NCBI GenBank assembly: GCA_900550295.1
Contig: URRM01000006.1
Coordinates: forward strand, 1 to 39,204
Source of the DNA: an uncultured bacterium
GTDB lineage: Bacteria; Cyanobacteriota; Vampirovibrionia; Gastranaerophilales; Gastranaerophilaceae
Length of the DNA: 39,204 nucleotides
Direction of reading: 5' to 3'
The notes beneath the pieces were generated by a model. The model had not been told where the DNA came from, did not search any database, and saw only the letters and a list, made by a program, of their open reading frames with translations. Numbering within the stretch: the stretch's first letter is position 1; every line of letters begins with the position of its first letter. Positions 9,561-18,992 of the stretch are shown piece after piece. Made by a program: the position numbers and the translations under genes.

Positions 9561-11222
9561 ATGGGTTTAGCAGCATCACAAGCAAGACTATTAACAATCA
9601 CATCAAGGTTGTCTTCAGTAGAATTAAGACAACAACGAATTGCTATGGACAAAATGCGTTTAGCAAATGATTCGGAAGCTGTATCAACAAAGTATACAGA
9701 AGCTTTGAATAATAAAACATTATCATTCTCGAATGGTTCAAATAATAATATACCGTTAACATACAGCTTGTTAGAAGAACAGGGTTATTCGGTACAACGT
9801 GCTTCGGATGGGTTATCTCCAAAATCTTTGGAATCTTATAATAAAGTTGTTGCAAAGCCAACTTGTCCAAAACCTTCAGAAATAAAAGCCCCAGATATGC
9901 CACCTGTATCATATGATGCAGTAAAAAGTAATTATAATGCAACAAAAGCAAAAGAAGCGGATAATTGGAGAGCAAAACTTAATAATATAACAAATAGTTA
10001 TGGTGAGTATCCTTCTTATCATACAGTTAGTAACATTGAAGAGATATTTAAAAAATCAAGTGGTGTAACTTTAGCAGCTTGGAATGGTTCGCATCTTCAA
10101 AATCAAAACGATGCAAATAATGAGTTTAAAACAAACAATTTGTGGGAATTGATAAATGCACAAGACGATAAACTTGTCAGAATTGGCGATGATGGTGATA
10201 AAAGAGGTGTACCGGTTCAACAAGCACAACAAAATGTTCAAAACATTGGTGATGCAATTATTAAATCAATAGCATCAGGTTTAGGTTTAAAAGATGTTTC
10301 AGGCTTAAAGAAAAGCTTGCAAGGTTTCTTAGATGAGTTGAAAAACAATATCAATGGTTATCAAGACAAAAACAAGCATTATAGCGAAAGAAAAGCTACA
10401 AATGGAGCAAAGGATGATGCTAAAAAAACAATTATTGGTAATGGTACCGACAAAGGTGGTACCGATCATGATTTCTATTTCTTAAATGTTTCAGAATTAG
10501 CAAGACGTTTAATGGCTATGGCTTTAAATTCACATGCCGGACAAAGTATATCTGTTGGAACAAAATGTGACAGTGAAAAAGTTTCATTGGATACTTCAAA
10601 AGAATACACAATGACATATAACTCAAAAGGTTATTCTGTTAAAGAGTGGGAAAATCTGGCAAAAACTACATACGACAGTGCTTCTTATAAAGAATTAGCT
10701 TGGAATGATGCCATTGATGTTGCAAAGGGTGTTGCTAAAGATGACTTATCTGGTTCTGGCTATGTTGATCCATTAAAAGAAAAATATGAACAAGAGTATA
10801 ATGAATATACTAGAAAACTTCAAGAATCTACTACTCTTTGGAAAGAATACGAACAAAGTTTAATAGATAAAGAAGAGTTGAAGAACGGTGAGACTCCGGC
10901 AAGTGTTGAATTATATAATCAATTGAAAAACTCACAATTCTTGATTCAAGGTTTATTGAGCGGTTACTTGGCATTGGTAAAAGATGGTCAACAAGTATCA
11001 TTGTCTTCTGCAACAAGTATTATAGAAGAATATGATAAATCGGATGATGCAACAGCAGAAGCAGAATATAATACCCAAATGGCGAAAATAAACAGAAAAG
11101 AAAAACAATTGGATATGCAAGCAAAACGAATAGATACAGAATATTCAGCATTGCAACAAGAATATGAATCTGTAAAATCAATTATTTCAAATCACGCTAA
11201 AGATTTTTCTTACTTTAGTTAA
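9561..11222 (+). CDS. 'MGLAASQARLL' family protein, large member (unknown function)
   Basis: A 553-aa protein without signal peptide or membrane helix. The first ~55 residues (MGLAASQARLLTITSR onward) and the last ~55 (AEAEYNTQMAKINRKEKQLD to FSYFS) are helical with coiled-coil character and align closely with both ends of the protein at 20325. The roughly 440 residues between are not shared and are rich in Asn, Lys and Ser. Conserved helical ends around a variable centre is the layout of flagellins and hook-associated proteins, but I see no definite flagellin match. I use the ATG at 9561 (AAAGGAG 8 nt upstream; the paralogue starts at the same residue) rather than 9534. A sigma28-like promoter precedes it. 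Monocistronic between a terminator and the prfA promoter. Confidence 0.85.
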   Translation: MGLAASQARLLTITSRLSSVELRQQRIAMDKMRLANDSEAVSTKYTEALNNKTLSFSNGSNNNIPLTYSLLEEQGYSVQRASDGLSPKSLESYNKVVAKPTCPKPSEIKAPDMPPVSYDAVKSNYNATKAKEADNWRAKLNNITNSYGEYPSYHTVSNIEEIFKKSSGVTLAAWNGSHLQNQNDANNEFKTNNLWELINAQDDKLVRIGDDGDKRGVPVQQAQQNVQNIGDAIIKSIASGLGLKDVSGLKKSLQGFLDELKNNINGYQDKNKHYSERKATNGAKDDAKKTIIGNGTDKGGTDHDFYFLNVSELARRLMAMALNSHAGQSISVGTKCDSEKVSLDTSKEYTMTYNSKGYSVKEWENLAKTTYDSASYKELAWNDAIDVAKGVAKDDLSGSGYVDPLKEKYEQEYNEYTRKLQESTTLWKEYEQSLIDKEELKNGETPASVELYNQLKNSQFLIQGLLSGYLALVKDGQQVSLSSATSIIEEYDKSDDATAEAEYNTQMAKINRKEKQLDMQAKRIDTEYSALQQEYESVKSIISNHAKDFSYFS

Positions 11223-11254
11223 GTAAGTTATTATAATTGATTTTAAACGCTTAA

Positions 11255-11282
11255 TTGCAAGAAATCTTGTTTTTGATATAAT
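11255..11282 (+). promoter_or_regulatory. Sigma70-type promoter for the prfA-led operon
   Basis: TTGCAA (11255-11260), 16 nt, TATAAT (11277-11282), giving a leader of about 18-20 nt before the prfA ATG. It is the best promoter in this region and probably drives the compact gene run to 18963. Confidence 0.75.
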
Positions 11283-11307
11283 TTTATTAAAAGCGAGGTT
11301 TCTTGTT

Positions 11308-12390
11308 ATGAAAGACATGTTAGATAAAATTAAGCAAATAGAAGAAAAGTACAACGAATTAGGTTTGACTCTTTCAGATCCTGCTGTTATTCAGGATTAT
11401 AATAGATTTAAAGATTTATCAAAACAAAGAAAATCAATGGAAGAAACCGTTGAACTTTATTATGCTTGGAAAAAAGCTGTAGATGCAATTAATGATGCAA
11501 AAGAAATGATTAAGGCTGAATCAGATGAAGAAATGAAAGCATTTTTGAAATCTGATATTGAAGAAAACGAAGCAAAAATTGCTGAATACGAAGAAAAAAT
11601 GAAAATATTACTTCTTCCTCGTGATCCTATGGATGACAAGGATATTATGCTTGAAATCCGTGGTGGTGCGGGTGGTGATGAAGCCAATATTTTTGCCGGC
11701 GATTTGGCACGTATGTATTTGAAGTTTGCCGATAAACAAGGTTGGTCAACTCAAATTCTTTCAAAAACTGAATGTGAAGCTGGCGGATATTCAGAAATTA
11801 TTATTTCAATAAAAGGTGATGCAGTATATTCAAAATTAAAATATGAATCAGGTGTGCACCGTGTACAACGTGTTCCCCAAACAGAATCACAAGGTCGTGT
11901 ACATACATCAACTGCTACAGTAGCGGTTATGCCGGAAGTAGATGATGTAGAAATTGAAATCAGACCGGAAGATATTGAAATGTCAACTGCTCGTTCAGGT
12001 GGTGCCGGTGGACAAAACGTAAATAAAGTAGAAACTGCAGCTCGTTTATTTCACAAACCAACAGGCATTATGATTTTCTGTACAGAAGAACGTTCTCAAT
12101 TACAAAATAAAGAACGTGCAATGCAAATTTTGAAAGCTAAATTATATGATTTAGAAGTTCAAAAACAAACAAAAGAAATTACAGACTTACGTCGTTCACA
12201 AGTAGGTTCTGGCGATAGAAGTGAACGTATTAGAACGTATAACTTCCCTCAAGGTCGTTTAACTGACCACCGTATCGGTCAAAACTTAAATGTTTGGACA
12301 GTAATCGACGGTGATTTAGACGAACTTTTACATTTATTAATTGAATATGACCAAAAATTAAAACTGGAAAAATTGGCAGAAGTAAATTAG
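11308..12390 (+). CDS. prfA: Peptide chain release factor 1
   Basis: Reads UAA and UAG stop codons and triggers peptide release. The GGQ catalytic motif is at 234-236 within [15 protein letters not shown]. The codon-recognition tripeptide is Pro190-Gln-Thr192 in RVPQTES, the PxT form that marks RF1 rather than RF2 (SPF). 360 aa, normal length. No frameshift site is seen or expected (that belongs to prfB). The start at 11308 has GCGAGG 10 nt upstream; an ATG three codons later is possible. It heads a translation-factor operon, and ylxR follows after 2 nt. Confidence 0.96.
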   Translation: MKDMLDKIKQIEEKYNELGLTLSDPAVIQDYNRFKDLSKQRKSMEETVELYYAWKKAVDAINDAKEMIKAESDEEMKAFLKSDIEENEAKIAEYEEKMKILLLPRDPMDDKDIMLEIRGGAGGDEANIFAGDLARMYLKFADKQGWSTQILSKTECEAGGYSEIIISIKGDAVYSKLKYESGVHRVQRVPQTESQGRVHTSTATVAVMPEVDDVEIEIRPEDIEMSTARSGGAGGQNVNKVETAARLFHKPTGIMIFCTEERSQLQNKERAMQILKAKLYDLEVQKQTKEITDLRRSQVGSGDRSERIRTYNFPQGRLTDHRIGQNLNVWTVIDGDLDELLHLLIEYDQKLKLEKLAEVN

Positions 12391-12392
12391 GA

Positions 12393-12641
12393 ATGAAAAA
12401 GTTGAGAAAATGTATCGGGTGTGGTGAGTTGAAAGACTCTTCGCAACTGATAAAAATAACAAATGATAGAATAAATAATGAAGTTATTCTAAATCCAAAT
12501 TCTAAAATATTTGGCAGATCAGTATATCTTTGTTATAATAAATTGTGTATTGAAAAAGCATTAAGAAAAGATAGGTTATCAAAAGTCTTAAAATGTGCAA
12601 TTTCAGAAGAATTGAAAGGAAAATTGGTTAACATTGAGTAA
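12393..12641 (+). CDS. ylxR: YlxR family (DUF448) nucleic-acid-binding protein
   Basis: Small basic protein of 82 aa. It carries the family hallmarks: RKCIGC near the N-terminus (Cys7, Cys10) and GRSVYLC in the middle, followed by basic helices. YlxR proteins normally sit between nusA and infB; here the infB side is kept but prfA takes the nusA position. The ATG is 2 nt after the prfA stop with AGGA too close to act as a normal ribosome site, so expression probably depends on coupling to prfA. The 3' end overlaps the infB start by 8 nt. Function in this organism is inferred from family and location. Confidence 0.9.
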   Translation: MKKLRKCIGCGELKDSSQLIKITNDRINNEVILNPNSKIFGRSVYLCYNKLCIEKALRKDRLSKVLKCAISEELKGKLVNIE

Positions 12642-15126
12642 TATTAGAGTAAGCGAATTAGCAAAAGAGGTAGGTTTAACAAGTAAAGAGGTAATTGAAA
12701 AATTAGCTCAAATTCAGATTGTCGTGAAAACCCACTCAAGTTCAGTAACGCCGGAACAATGTAAAAAGTTAAAAGACTTTATTGCCGGTGGCTCTAAAGT
12801 TGAAGTCAAAAAACCAAAAGCTTTCATTGTAAAAAAAGCGAAACCAGAAGCAAAACCTGAGGTTCAAGTTGTAGAAAAAGAGGTTCAAAAAGCAGAAGAA
12901 AAACCTCTAATCGAAAAAGTTGAACGTAAAGTTGAAACTGTTCAAACTGGTGAAAAAGCTTCTGCTCCTGAAAAAACATCAACTCCAGAACAACCAAAGG
13001 TTCAAGTTGTTAAAAAGATTCAACCTGTTAACCGTCTTGAAATTGTAAGACGTGCTGCAAGACCTCAAGAAGGTACAACTAAGCCTGCAGGAAGACCTGA
13101 TAGAAATGCAAAGTCTGGTGATAAATCAGGTAAGAAACCATTTGATAACAACAAGCCTATAGAACGTCATATTATCCCTCAAGATATTTATGAAAACAAA
13201 GGTAACTATGGTTCAAAACATAAACCTGATTCAAAGAGAAAAGATAAAATCTCTAAAGAAGAAGAACAAGAAAGAATTTCACTGGAAAAAGCTGCAGCTC
13301 AAAAACATAAAAAACATGTTCACAAAGAAGAAGAAAAAGAAGCTGTAACAAAATTAGTTGTAACAACAGCTATGACTATTCAAGAGTTAGCTGATAAAAT
13401 TCAAAAAACTCCTGCGGAAATTGTTAAATTTTTGATGTTAAACGGTATTATGGCAACAGTTAACCAATTGATTGATGTTGACGTAATAAAAAAAGTTTGT
13501 GCTGAATATGGTTTAGAAGTTCTTGCAGAAGACTTAGATGCATATATTCAACAAGAAATGGAAAAAGAAGAACAAAAAGAAGCTTTAAAAGCAGATGAAA
13601 AGAACATGGTTCGCAGAGCACCGGTAATTAGTATTATGGGACACGTTGACCACGGTAAGACTACATTGCTTGACAGTATTCGTGCATCAAAACATAAAAT
13701 TGTAAATACCGAAGTCGGTGGTATCACTCAATCAATCGGTGCTTATACAATTTATCTTCACGATGGTAAAAAGGTTGTATTCTTAGATACACCAGGTCAC
13801 GAAGCGTTCACAGAAATGCGTGCCAGAGGTGCTAAGGCAACAGATATTGCAATTTTAGTTGTTGCCGCTGACGACGGTATTATGCCTCAAACTATTGAAG
13901 CTATTAACCACGCAAAGGCTGCTGAAATACCAATTATTGTTGCGGTAAACAAAATTGATAAAGCCGGCGCTGATCCTGATAGAGTTTTAACTCAATTAAC
14001 AGAACACGGTTTAGTACCTGAAGCTTGGGGTGGCGACACTATTACTTGCAAAGTTTCTGCGTTACAACGTCAGGGTATTGATGAGTTGTTGGAATACATC
14101 TTGTTAGTAGCAGAAATGCAGGATTTGAAAGCAAATCCAAATACACAAGCATCAGGTGTTGTAATTGAAGCAAACTTAGATAAAGGTAAAGGTCCTGTAG
14201 CTACATTGTTAGTTCAAAACGGTACTTTACATACAGGTAACTGTGTTGTTGTAGGTACTGCTTGCGGACGTGTTAGAGCTTTAATCTCTGATTCAGGTGA
14301 AAAAATTAAGAGTGCGGAACCTTCTACACCGGTTGAAATCTTAGGTTTGACAGAAGTTCCACAAGCGGGTGAAAAGTTTGAAGTAGTAGCAAACGAAAAA
14401 GAAATGAAAGCTATTATTGAAAAACGCAAAGAAACTGAACGTACAAAACGTTTAGACGAAATGTTACCGGCACATATTAGAAAAGAAGCTGTTTCCGGTG
14501 AAGCTGATGTTCCTCAATTGAACTTGATTATTAAAGCAAACACTCACGGTGCTGCAGAAGCTGTATCTCAAGCTATTGCTCAAATGGATTCAGATGAAAT
14601 TGATACTAAGATTATTCACGTTGGTGTTGGTGATATTTCAGAAGCAGATGTTATGTTAGCTTCTGCATCAAAAGCTTTAATCTTAGGCTTTACTGTTAAA
14701 GAAGATTCAAACGCAATAGCTGCAGCTGAAAGAGAACATGTAATTATCAAGAAATATGATATTATTTACCAAATCTTAGAAGATATGGAAAAAACAATGT
14801 TATCATTACTTGAACCTGAAGTTAAAGAAGTTGAACTTGGTAAAGCCGAAGTTCGTCAAGTATTTACAATCGGTAAAACAACTAAGATTGCCGGATGTTA
14901 TGTTACAGAAGGTAAGATTGTACGTAGTAAAACAGCTGTTCTTAAACGTGATGGTGTTGAAATCTTCAAGGGTGCAATTGACCAATTGAAACGTTTCAAA
15001 GATGACGTAAAAGAAGTTGCTCAAGGTTTTGAATGCGGTATTTCTTTTGCCAAGTTTAACGACCTTAAAGAAGGCGATATAATTGAAGTTTCAACTACAG
15101 AAGAAGTTGAACGTAAGAGTTTATAA
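12634..15126 (+). CDS. infB: Translation initiation factor IF-2
   Basis: GTPase that places initiator tRNA on the ribosome. An IF2_N domain lies at residues 2-48 (IRVSELAKEVGL...), then a long Lys/Glu/Pro-rich linker, then a second IF2_N near 245-300 (MTIQELADKIQKTPAEIV). The G domain has GHVDHGKT at 336-343, DTPGHEAF, and NKID. Domains II, III and IV follow to the 830-aa end. The start is TTG at 12634 inside the end of ylxR; the only purine site, GAAAGGA, is about 13 nt upstream, so the start is weak on paper and likely coupled. No ATG in frame gives a complete first domain. Confidence 0.95.
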   Translation: MSNIRVSELAKEVGLTSKEVIEKLAQIQIVVKTHSSSVTPEQCKKLKDFIAGGSKVEVKKPKAFIVKKAKPEAKPEVQVVEKEVQKAEEKPLIEKVERKVETVQTGEKASAPEKTSTPEQPKVQVVKKIQPVNRLEIVRRAARPQEGTTKPAGRPDRNAKSGDKSGKKPFDNNKPIERHIIPQDIYENKGNYGSKHKPDSKRKDKISKEEEQERISLEKAAAQKHKKHVHKEEEKEAVTKLVVTTAMTIQELADKIQKTPAEIVKFLMLNGIMATVNQLIDVDVIKKVCAEYGLEVLAEDLDAYIQQEMEKEEQKEALKADEKNMVRRAPVISIMGHVDHGKTTLLDSIRASKHKIVNTEVGGITQSIGAYTIYLHDGKKVVFLDTPGHEAFTEMRARGAKATDIAILVVAADDGIMPQTIEAINHAKAAEIPIIVAVNKIDKAGADPDRVLTQLTEHGLVPEAWGGDTITCKVSALQRQGIDELLEYILLVAEMQDLKANPNTQASGVVIEANLDKGKGPVATLLVQNGTLHTGNCVVVGTACGRVRALISDSGEKIKSAEPSTPVEILGLTEVPQAGEKFEVVANEKEMKAIIEKRKETERTKRLDEMLPAHIRKEAVSGEADVPQLNLIIKANTHGAAEAVSQAIAQMDSDEIDTKIIHVGVGDISEADVMLASASKALILGFTVKEDSNAIAAAEREHVIIKKYDIIYQILEDMEKTMLSLLEPEVKEVELGKAEVRQVFTIGKTTKIAGCYVTEGKIVRSKTAVLKRDGVEIFKGAIDQLKRFKDDVKEVAQGFECGISFAKFNDLKEGDIIEVSTTEEVERKSL

Positions 15127-15151
15127 TTTTTTGAATTAAAGTAGGTGTCCA

Positions 15152-15502
15152 ATGAGTAGTAATTTACGAAACGAACGAGTTAGAAAAGAATTAATGCGAG
15201 AAATTTCGGACATCTTGCGTAAAGAAATTCGTGGTTTAGCAGGCGTTGTATCGATTACAGACGTTGAAGTAAGTCATGATAACTCTTTTGCTAAAGTTTT
15301 TTATAGCGTTTTCGGTTCAGATGACCAAAAGAAAAAATCAATTGATACTATTAACGCAAGCATTTCAAAAATCAGATACGAAGTTGGAAGACGTATTCGT
15401 TTAAGATTAACTCCGGAATTAAGATTTATTCCTGACGATTCAATTGAACGTGGTTCAAGAGTTACAGAAATCTTGAATAAAATCTCTCGTGGAGAAGTTT
15501 AA
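15152..15502 (+). CDS. rbfA: Ribosome-binding factor A
   Basis: 30S maturation factor of 116 aa with a KH-type fold. RVRKELMREISDILRKEIR, VSITDVEVSHDNSFAKVFYSVF and RLTPELRFIPDDSIERG are characteristic. ATG start with TAGGTG upstream, 25 nt after infB. Its TAA is immediately followed by the TTG start of truB, with no gap. The infB-rbfA-truB order is the conserved bacterial arrangement. Confidence 0.95.
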   Translation: MSSNLRNERVRKELMREISDILRKEIRGLAGVVSITDVEVSHDNSFAKVFYSVFGSDDQKKKSIDTINASISKIRYEVGRRIRLRLTPELRFIPDDSIERGSRVTEILNKISRGEV

Positions 15503-16366
15503 TTGTTCGGCTTTTTGAGTGTTTATAAACCTGTTGGTAAAACATCACACGATGTTGTTGCTTATTTTCGCAAACTTTTGAAAATAAAAAAAATAGGACA
15601 TACCGGAACTTTAGATCCATTTGCAGAGGGTGTTTTACCTATTTGTATTGGTAATTCTACACGATTAATCGAATACTTATCTGATGATAAAGCATATTTA
15701 GCCTTTGTTCAATTTGGAAAAGCTACTGATAGCTATGATATAGAGGGAAATGTAATATTTCAAAGTGATAAAAAAGTGGCAAAAGAAGATGTTGAACAAG
15801 CCTTAAAAAAATTTGAAGGTGATATTGAACAGTTGCCACCGATTTATTCAGCCATAAAAGTTAATGGTAAAAAACTCTATGAATATGCAAGAGAAGGAAA
15901 ATCTGTTGAAATTAAACCAAGAAAAGTTACTATTTACAAAATTGAATTGAAAAATTTTGATTATGATAATCAAGTGGCTCAGGTTTATGTTGAATGTTCA
16001 AAAGGAACATATATTCGTTCGATTGCAAATGATTTAGGGCAAGTTTTGGATTGTGGAGGTTACTTAACCAGATTAATTCGCACGAAAGCGGGTAAGTTTC
16101 TATTAGAAAATTCTAAAAAAATGGAAGATTTTTCATCTAAAGAAATTGTTGAAAATAATTTAATAGAGCCAATAAGCATGCTAAATTATGAAACATATAG
16201 TTTAAATGACTCTGAAAAGATTGATATATCAAATGGAAAACCTCTTCTTAACAAAAGTATTAAAAATGCCGAAAATCTAATTTTGGTTTATAATGATTGT
16301 ATAAAAGCTATTGCAAGTTCTTGCGATGGGTGTATCAAAGTCAAAAAGGTATTTAATAATGATTAA
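15503..16366 (+). CDS. truB: tRNA pseudouridine-55 synthase TruB
   Basis: Isomerises U55 in the T-loop of tRNAs. The catalytic Asp is Asp38 in GHTGTLDPFAEGVLP; KVNGKKLYEYAREGK and SKGTYIRSIANDLG are also diagnostic. 287 aa. The start is a TTG directly abutting the rbfA stop, with GGAG 8 nt upstream in the end of rbfA. No ATG occurs before the catalytic region in a usable place. The 3' end overlaps the next gene by 8 nt. Confidence 0.95.
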   Translation: MFGFLSVYKPVGKTSHDVVAYFRKLLKIKKIGHTGTLDPFAEGVLPICIGNSTRLIEYLSDDKAYLAFVQFGKATDSYDIEGNVIFQSDKKVAKEDVEQALKKFEGDIEQLPPIYSAIKVNGKKLYEYAREGKSVEIKPRKVTIYKIELKNFDYDNQVAQVYVECSKGTYIRSIANDLGQVLDCGGYLTRLIRTKAGKFLLENSKKMEDFSSKEIVENNLIEPISMLNYETYSLNDSEKIDISNGKPLLNKSIKNAENLILVYNDCIKAIASSCDGCIKVKKVFNND

Positions 16367-17231
16367 AAAATTAATAGCACTTCTAACTACGATAATGCTA
16401 ACATCTTCAATTACATTTGCAGATGATTTAACTCAATTTTGTGCTCAACCTTACGATATGTCGATGAAAGGTACAAAATTTTTAACAGCAATTACAGGAA
16501 TGAATTTTTTATCTCGTGCAATCGCAAATTCAGTTGTAAAAAGTGAGTTGAAAAAGTCTACTGGTGCTAAAGGATTTAAAGTAAAAATGAATTCGTTTAG
16601 TGCAAAAGATTTGGCTGCAGGTAGATTTAGAGGTTTGGATATTTCCGGTGATAATTTAGATTTTGACGGCGTATACGTTACTCAATTTAACGCAAATACC
16701 GTTTGTGACTTTAATTACGTTAAAGCAACAACAAAAGATATTAAATTTAAAGAAAATTTCATTATGAAATATAATATGACAATTTCCGATGTTGATTTAA
16801 GAAAAACATTGTTGTCTAAAAATTATTTAACTTTTCTAAATTCATTAAATATCAAGGTTGGACCTATGAATTTAATGGAATTAAAAGACGTAGATGTTAA
16901 ATTGAAAGCTGATAAGTTCTATTTTATTTTGAAGATGAATAATCAAATTTTTGGTAGAAATGTACCAGTTACATTAAACATGTCTTCAAAAATGAAAATT
17001 GAAAACGGGCAATTTAAAGTTTCTGAAGTTACATTTGAAAACTTTAATCAAAAAATTAGCCTAACACAGTTAACAAATGTATTAAATTTGATAAATCCAT
17101 TGAATTTTACTGTTGATGTGTTAAATAATAAGAATACAAAGCTTGCTCTTAATAATTTTGATATTAAGGGAAACAAGATTATGTTAGACGGTACAGTTTT
17201 TGTGCCAAAGAATACAGAACAAAAGAAATAG
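16359..17231 (+). CDS. Exported DUF2993/LmeA-like protein (tentative)
   Basis: A 290-aa exported protein. Residues 1-21 form a signal peptide (KKLIALLTTIMLTSS, cleavage likely after SITFA). The rest is rich in beta-strand pattern with no internal membrane helix. The layout of repeated strands, the SAKDLAAGRFRGLDISG segment and the late 'KIENGQFKVSEVTF' strand resemble the LmeA/DUF2993 lipid-binding family common in Cyanobacteria and Actinobacteria. I assign that by resemblance only. The ATG at 16359 has AAAGG 8 nt upstream; the in-frame ATG at 16311 would place 16 extra residues before the signal peptide. It overlaps truB by 8 nt. Possible role: periplasmic handling of lipids. Confidence 0.6.
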   Translation: MIKKLIALLTTIMLTSSITFADDLTQFCAQPYDMSMKGTKFLTAITGMNFLSRAIANSVVKSELKKSTGAKGFKVKMNSFSAKDLAAGRFRGLDISGDNLDFDGVYVTQFNANTVCDFNYVKATTKDIKFKENFIMKYNMTISDVDLRKTLLSKNYLTFLNSLNIKVGPMNLMELKDVDVKLKADKFYFILKMNNQIFGRNVPVTLNMSSKMKIENGQFKVSEVTFENFNQKISLTQLTNVLNLINPLNFTVDVLNNKNTKLALNNFDIKGNKIMLDGTVFVPKNTEQKK

Positions 17232-17243
17232 TATGGATGTAAT

Positions 17244-17846
17244 ATGAACGCATTTCAAAAAATTGGGTTATTAATAGTTGCAATCTTAGTTGTCGTTTAT
17301 GTAAAAATGGCATTCTTTGGAAGCCAAGATGTTATTGTAGATGAGCCACAAGCTCCAACAGAAACTCAGCAACCGACAGAAGAAACAACTCCAAAAGAAA
17401 ATACAAATAAGAATAAAAAAGATTATGTATACGTTTTTTTCATCGCTCACAACTCAAAAGGTGAAGAAGTATATAGAGCAGTTAAACGTGAGTATGTTCC
17501 AGAGGTTGATGGCACATCTCGTTTAAAATTTGCTTTGAAATCTTTGGTAAACGGTCCATCAGCAAAAGAAAAGAAATTAGGTGTATACACAGAAGTTCCT
17601 GCAGGTACAAGACTAATTTCAGTTACAGAAACTCCGTCTAAAGTTGTAATTAACCTAAGTGGTGAATTTGAACTTGGTGGTGGTACAGACGGTCTTTACA
17701 AAAGATTATTCCAATTAATTAAAACAACAAAAAGAAATTCTAACTTGCCTATATATTTACAATTAAACGGTAAACAAGTTGAAGTTATAGGTGGGGAAGG
17801 AATTATGATTAATCAACCTTTAACAGAGGATTTTGCAAATGAATAA
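17244..17846 (+). CDS. Membrane-anchored GerMN-domain protein
   Basis: A 200-aa protein: one N-terminal membrane helix (about 6-26), a Pro/Thr/Glu-rich linker (30-55), then a GerMN domain (about 60-190). The domain shows ALKSLVNGPSAKEKKLG, VPAGTRLISV, KVVINLSGEF and GLYKRLFQLIKTT, the usual order. GerMN domains occur in spore germination protein GerM and in LpqB and many envelope lipoproteins; substrate is unknown. No lipobox Cys, so it is anchored by the helix. It lies 12 nt after the LmeA-like gene and overlaps the next gene by 8 nt. Confidence 0.8.
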   Translation: MNAFQKIGLLIVAILVVVYVKMAFFGSQDVIVDEPQAPTETQQPTEETTPKENTNKNKKDYVYVFFIAHNSKGEEVYRAVKREYVPEVDGTSRLKFALKSLVNGPSAKEKKLGVYTEVPAGTRLISVTETPSKVVINLSGEFELGGGTDGLYKRLFQLIKTTKRNSNLPIYLQLNGKQVEVIGGEGIMINQPLTEDFANE

Positions 17847-18111
17847 AGACTTAGATTATTACTTAAATTTAGACTGGACACTAATTGAAGGTACTGATTT
17901 GGACTTCAATGGTAATCCATACTTTTATATAGAAATTAAAGAAATTCCAAGTTTTGCTTTTTGTGCAAAAACAATAGAAAAAGCTAGAGAAAATTATAAA
18001 CATCAATTAAAATTGCAATTAATGTTAATGCTTGAAGATGGTGATGATATTCCTGAACCGGGCGAAGAAGATGATGATGTGGATTGGGAAAGCCTTTGCC
18101 CTGGTGGTTAA
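17839..18111 (+). CDS. HicB-like small protein without a HicA partner
   Basis: A 90-aa acidic protein. The N-terminal part (YYLNLDWTLIEG...YFYIEIKEIPSFAFCAKTIEKARENYKHQL) followed by MLEDGDDIPEP matches the HicB antitoxin fold and its typical LEDGxxIPEP helix end. The tail is strongly acidic (EEDDDVDWE). No HicA toxin and no DNA-binding helix-turn-helix or ribbon-helix-helix domain is visible here, and it is embedded in a housekeeping operon, so a toxin-antitoxin role is unlikely. The ATG at 17839 with AGAGGA 8 nt upstream is preferred to a TTG at 17833. Overlaps the GerMN gene by 8 nt. Confidence 0.65.
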   Translation: MNKDLDYYLNLDWTLIEGTDLDFNGNPYFYIEIKEIPSFAFCAKTIEKARENYKHQLKLQLMLMLEDGDDIPEPGEEDDDVDWESLCPGG

Positions 18112-18117
18112 TTAGTT

Positions 18118-18963
18118 ATGCTAAGACGATTTGTTGAAAAGGCCTCATCTCATGCTGTATTAATATTGGTATCTTTGTTGTCTATTTTTCCGTTTATATG
18201 GTTAATTTCGACATCTTTGAAAGGTGCAAATGAAAATATTTTTGCCTATCCTCCGGTAATTATCCCTACCGATTTCACATGGGAAAACTATATCGGAGTT
18301 TGGCACAAAGTCGATTTTATGGCTTATTTTTGGAATAGTATGATTGTTGCAGGCGCTACAGTTTTACTAAATCTAATTCTATCATCTCTTGCTGCTTATC
18401 CACTGGCAAGAATGAATTTTGCAGGTAAGAAAATAACATTTTTTGCTATTTTGGCAACAATTATGGTTCCATTTCAAGCCATTATGTTGCCTGTGTATCT
18501 TATTACAATCAAATTGAACATGATGGATACCGTAAATAATTTAATGGGCTATATAGGGCTAGTAATGCCATTTGCTGTAAGTGCATTTGGAATATTTTTA
18601 ATGCGGCAAGCGTTCATGACTATCCCAAAAGAAATGGAAGAAGCTGCAATCGTTGATGGTTGTAATGTTTTTCAAGTCTTCTGGCGAGTTATTTTACCAA
18701 TGGTAAAACCTTCATTGGCTGTATTAGCAATATTTACATTTATCGGTTCTTGGGGCGAATTTTTATGGCCTAGTATTGTCTTAACAAAAGAATCTATGTA
18801 CACACTTCCAGTTGGGGTAAATAATCTACAAGGAATGTTCAGCTCTAATTGGAGATTTATTGCTGCAGGTTCAATTTTATCGACAGTTCCAATTTTGATT
18901 TTCTTTTTGGCAATGCAAAGATATTTTATTTCCGGTGAAAATGATGGAGCTGTAAAAGGTTAA
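18118..18963 (+). CDS. Carbohydrate ABC transporter permease (MalG/UgpE type)
   Basis: Inner-membrane permease of 281 aa with six predicted helices. The EAA loop that contacts the ATPase is clear: EEAAIVDGCNVFQVFWRVILPMVKPSLA, near 178-205. The N-terminal LLSIFPFIWLISTSLK and C-terminal GSWGEFLWPSIVL are typical of the second permease of CUT1 sugar importers. The partner permease, binding protein and ATPase are not in this window, so its sugar cannot be told. Start ATG is 6 nt after the HicB-like stop with a poor GGTGG site; co-transcription with the upstream operon is likely. Followed by a large palindrome at 18993. Confidence 0.9.
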   Translation: MLRRFVEKASSHAVLILVSLLSIFPFIWLISTSLKGANENIFAYPPVIIPTDFTWENYIGVWHKVDFMAYFWNSMIVAGATVLLNLILSSLAAYPLARMNFAGKKITFFAILATIMVPFQAIMLPVYLITIKLNMMDTVNNLMGYIGLVMPFAVSAFGIFLMRQAFMTIPKEMEEAAIVDGCNVFQVFWRVILPMVKPSLAVLAIFTFIGSWGEFLWPSIVLTKESMYTLPVGVNNLQGMFSSNWRFIAAGSILSTVPILIFFLAMQRYFISGENDGAVKG

Positions 18964-18992
18964 ATTTTAATAAAAAACTAAAAACATGCAAA

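Noticed and set aside
9561..11222. Direct annotation as flagellin or hook-associated protein
   Set aside because: Layout and promoter are suggestive, but the characteristic flagellin motifs are not seen, so only an analogy is claimed.
11260..11276. CAAGA/TCTTG hairpin followed by TTTTT before prfA as a terminator for the 9561 gene
   Set aside because: Only five pairs with a two-base loop, and it overlaps the prfA promoter; too weak to call.
14214..15024. Minus-strand frames inside infB
   Set aside because: Antisense to conserved IF-2 domains, no initiation signals.
17839..18111. Complete HicAB toxin-antitoxin system
   Set aside because: No HicA-like double-stranded RNA-binding toxin is encoded on either side; neighbours are an envelope protein and an ABC permease.
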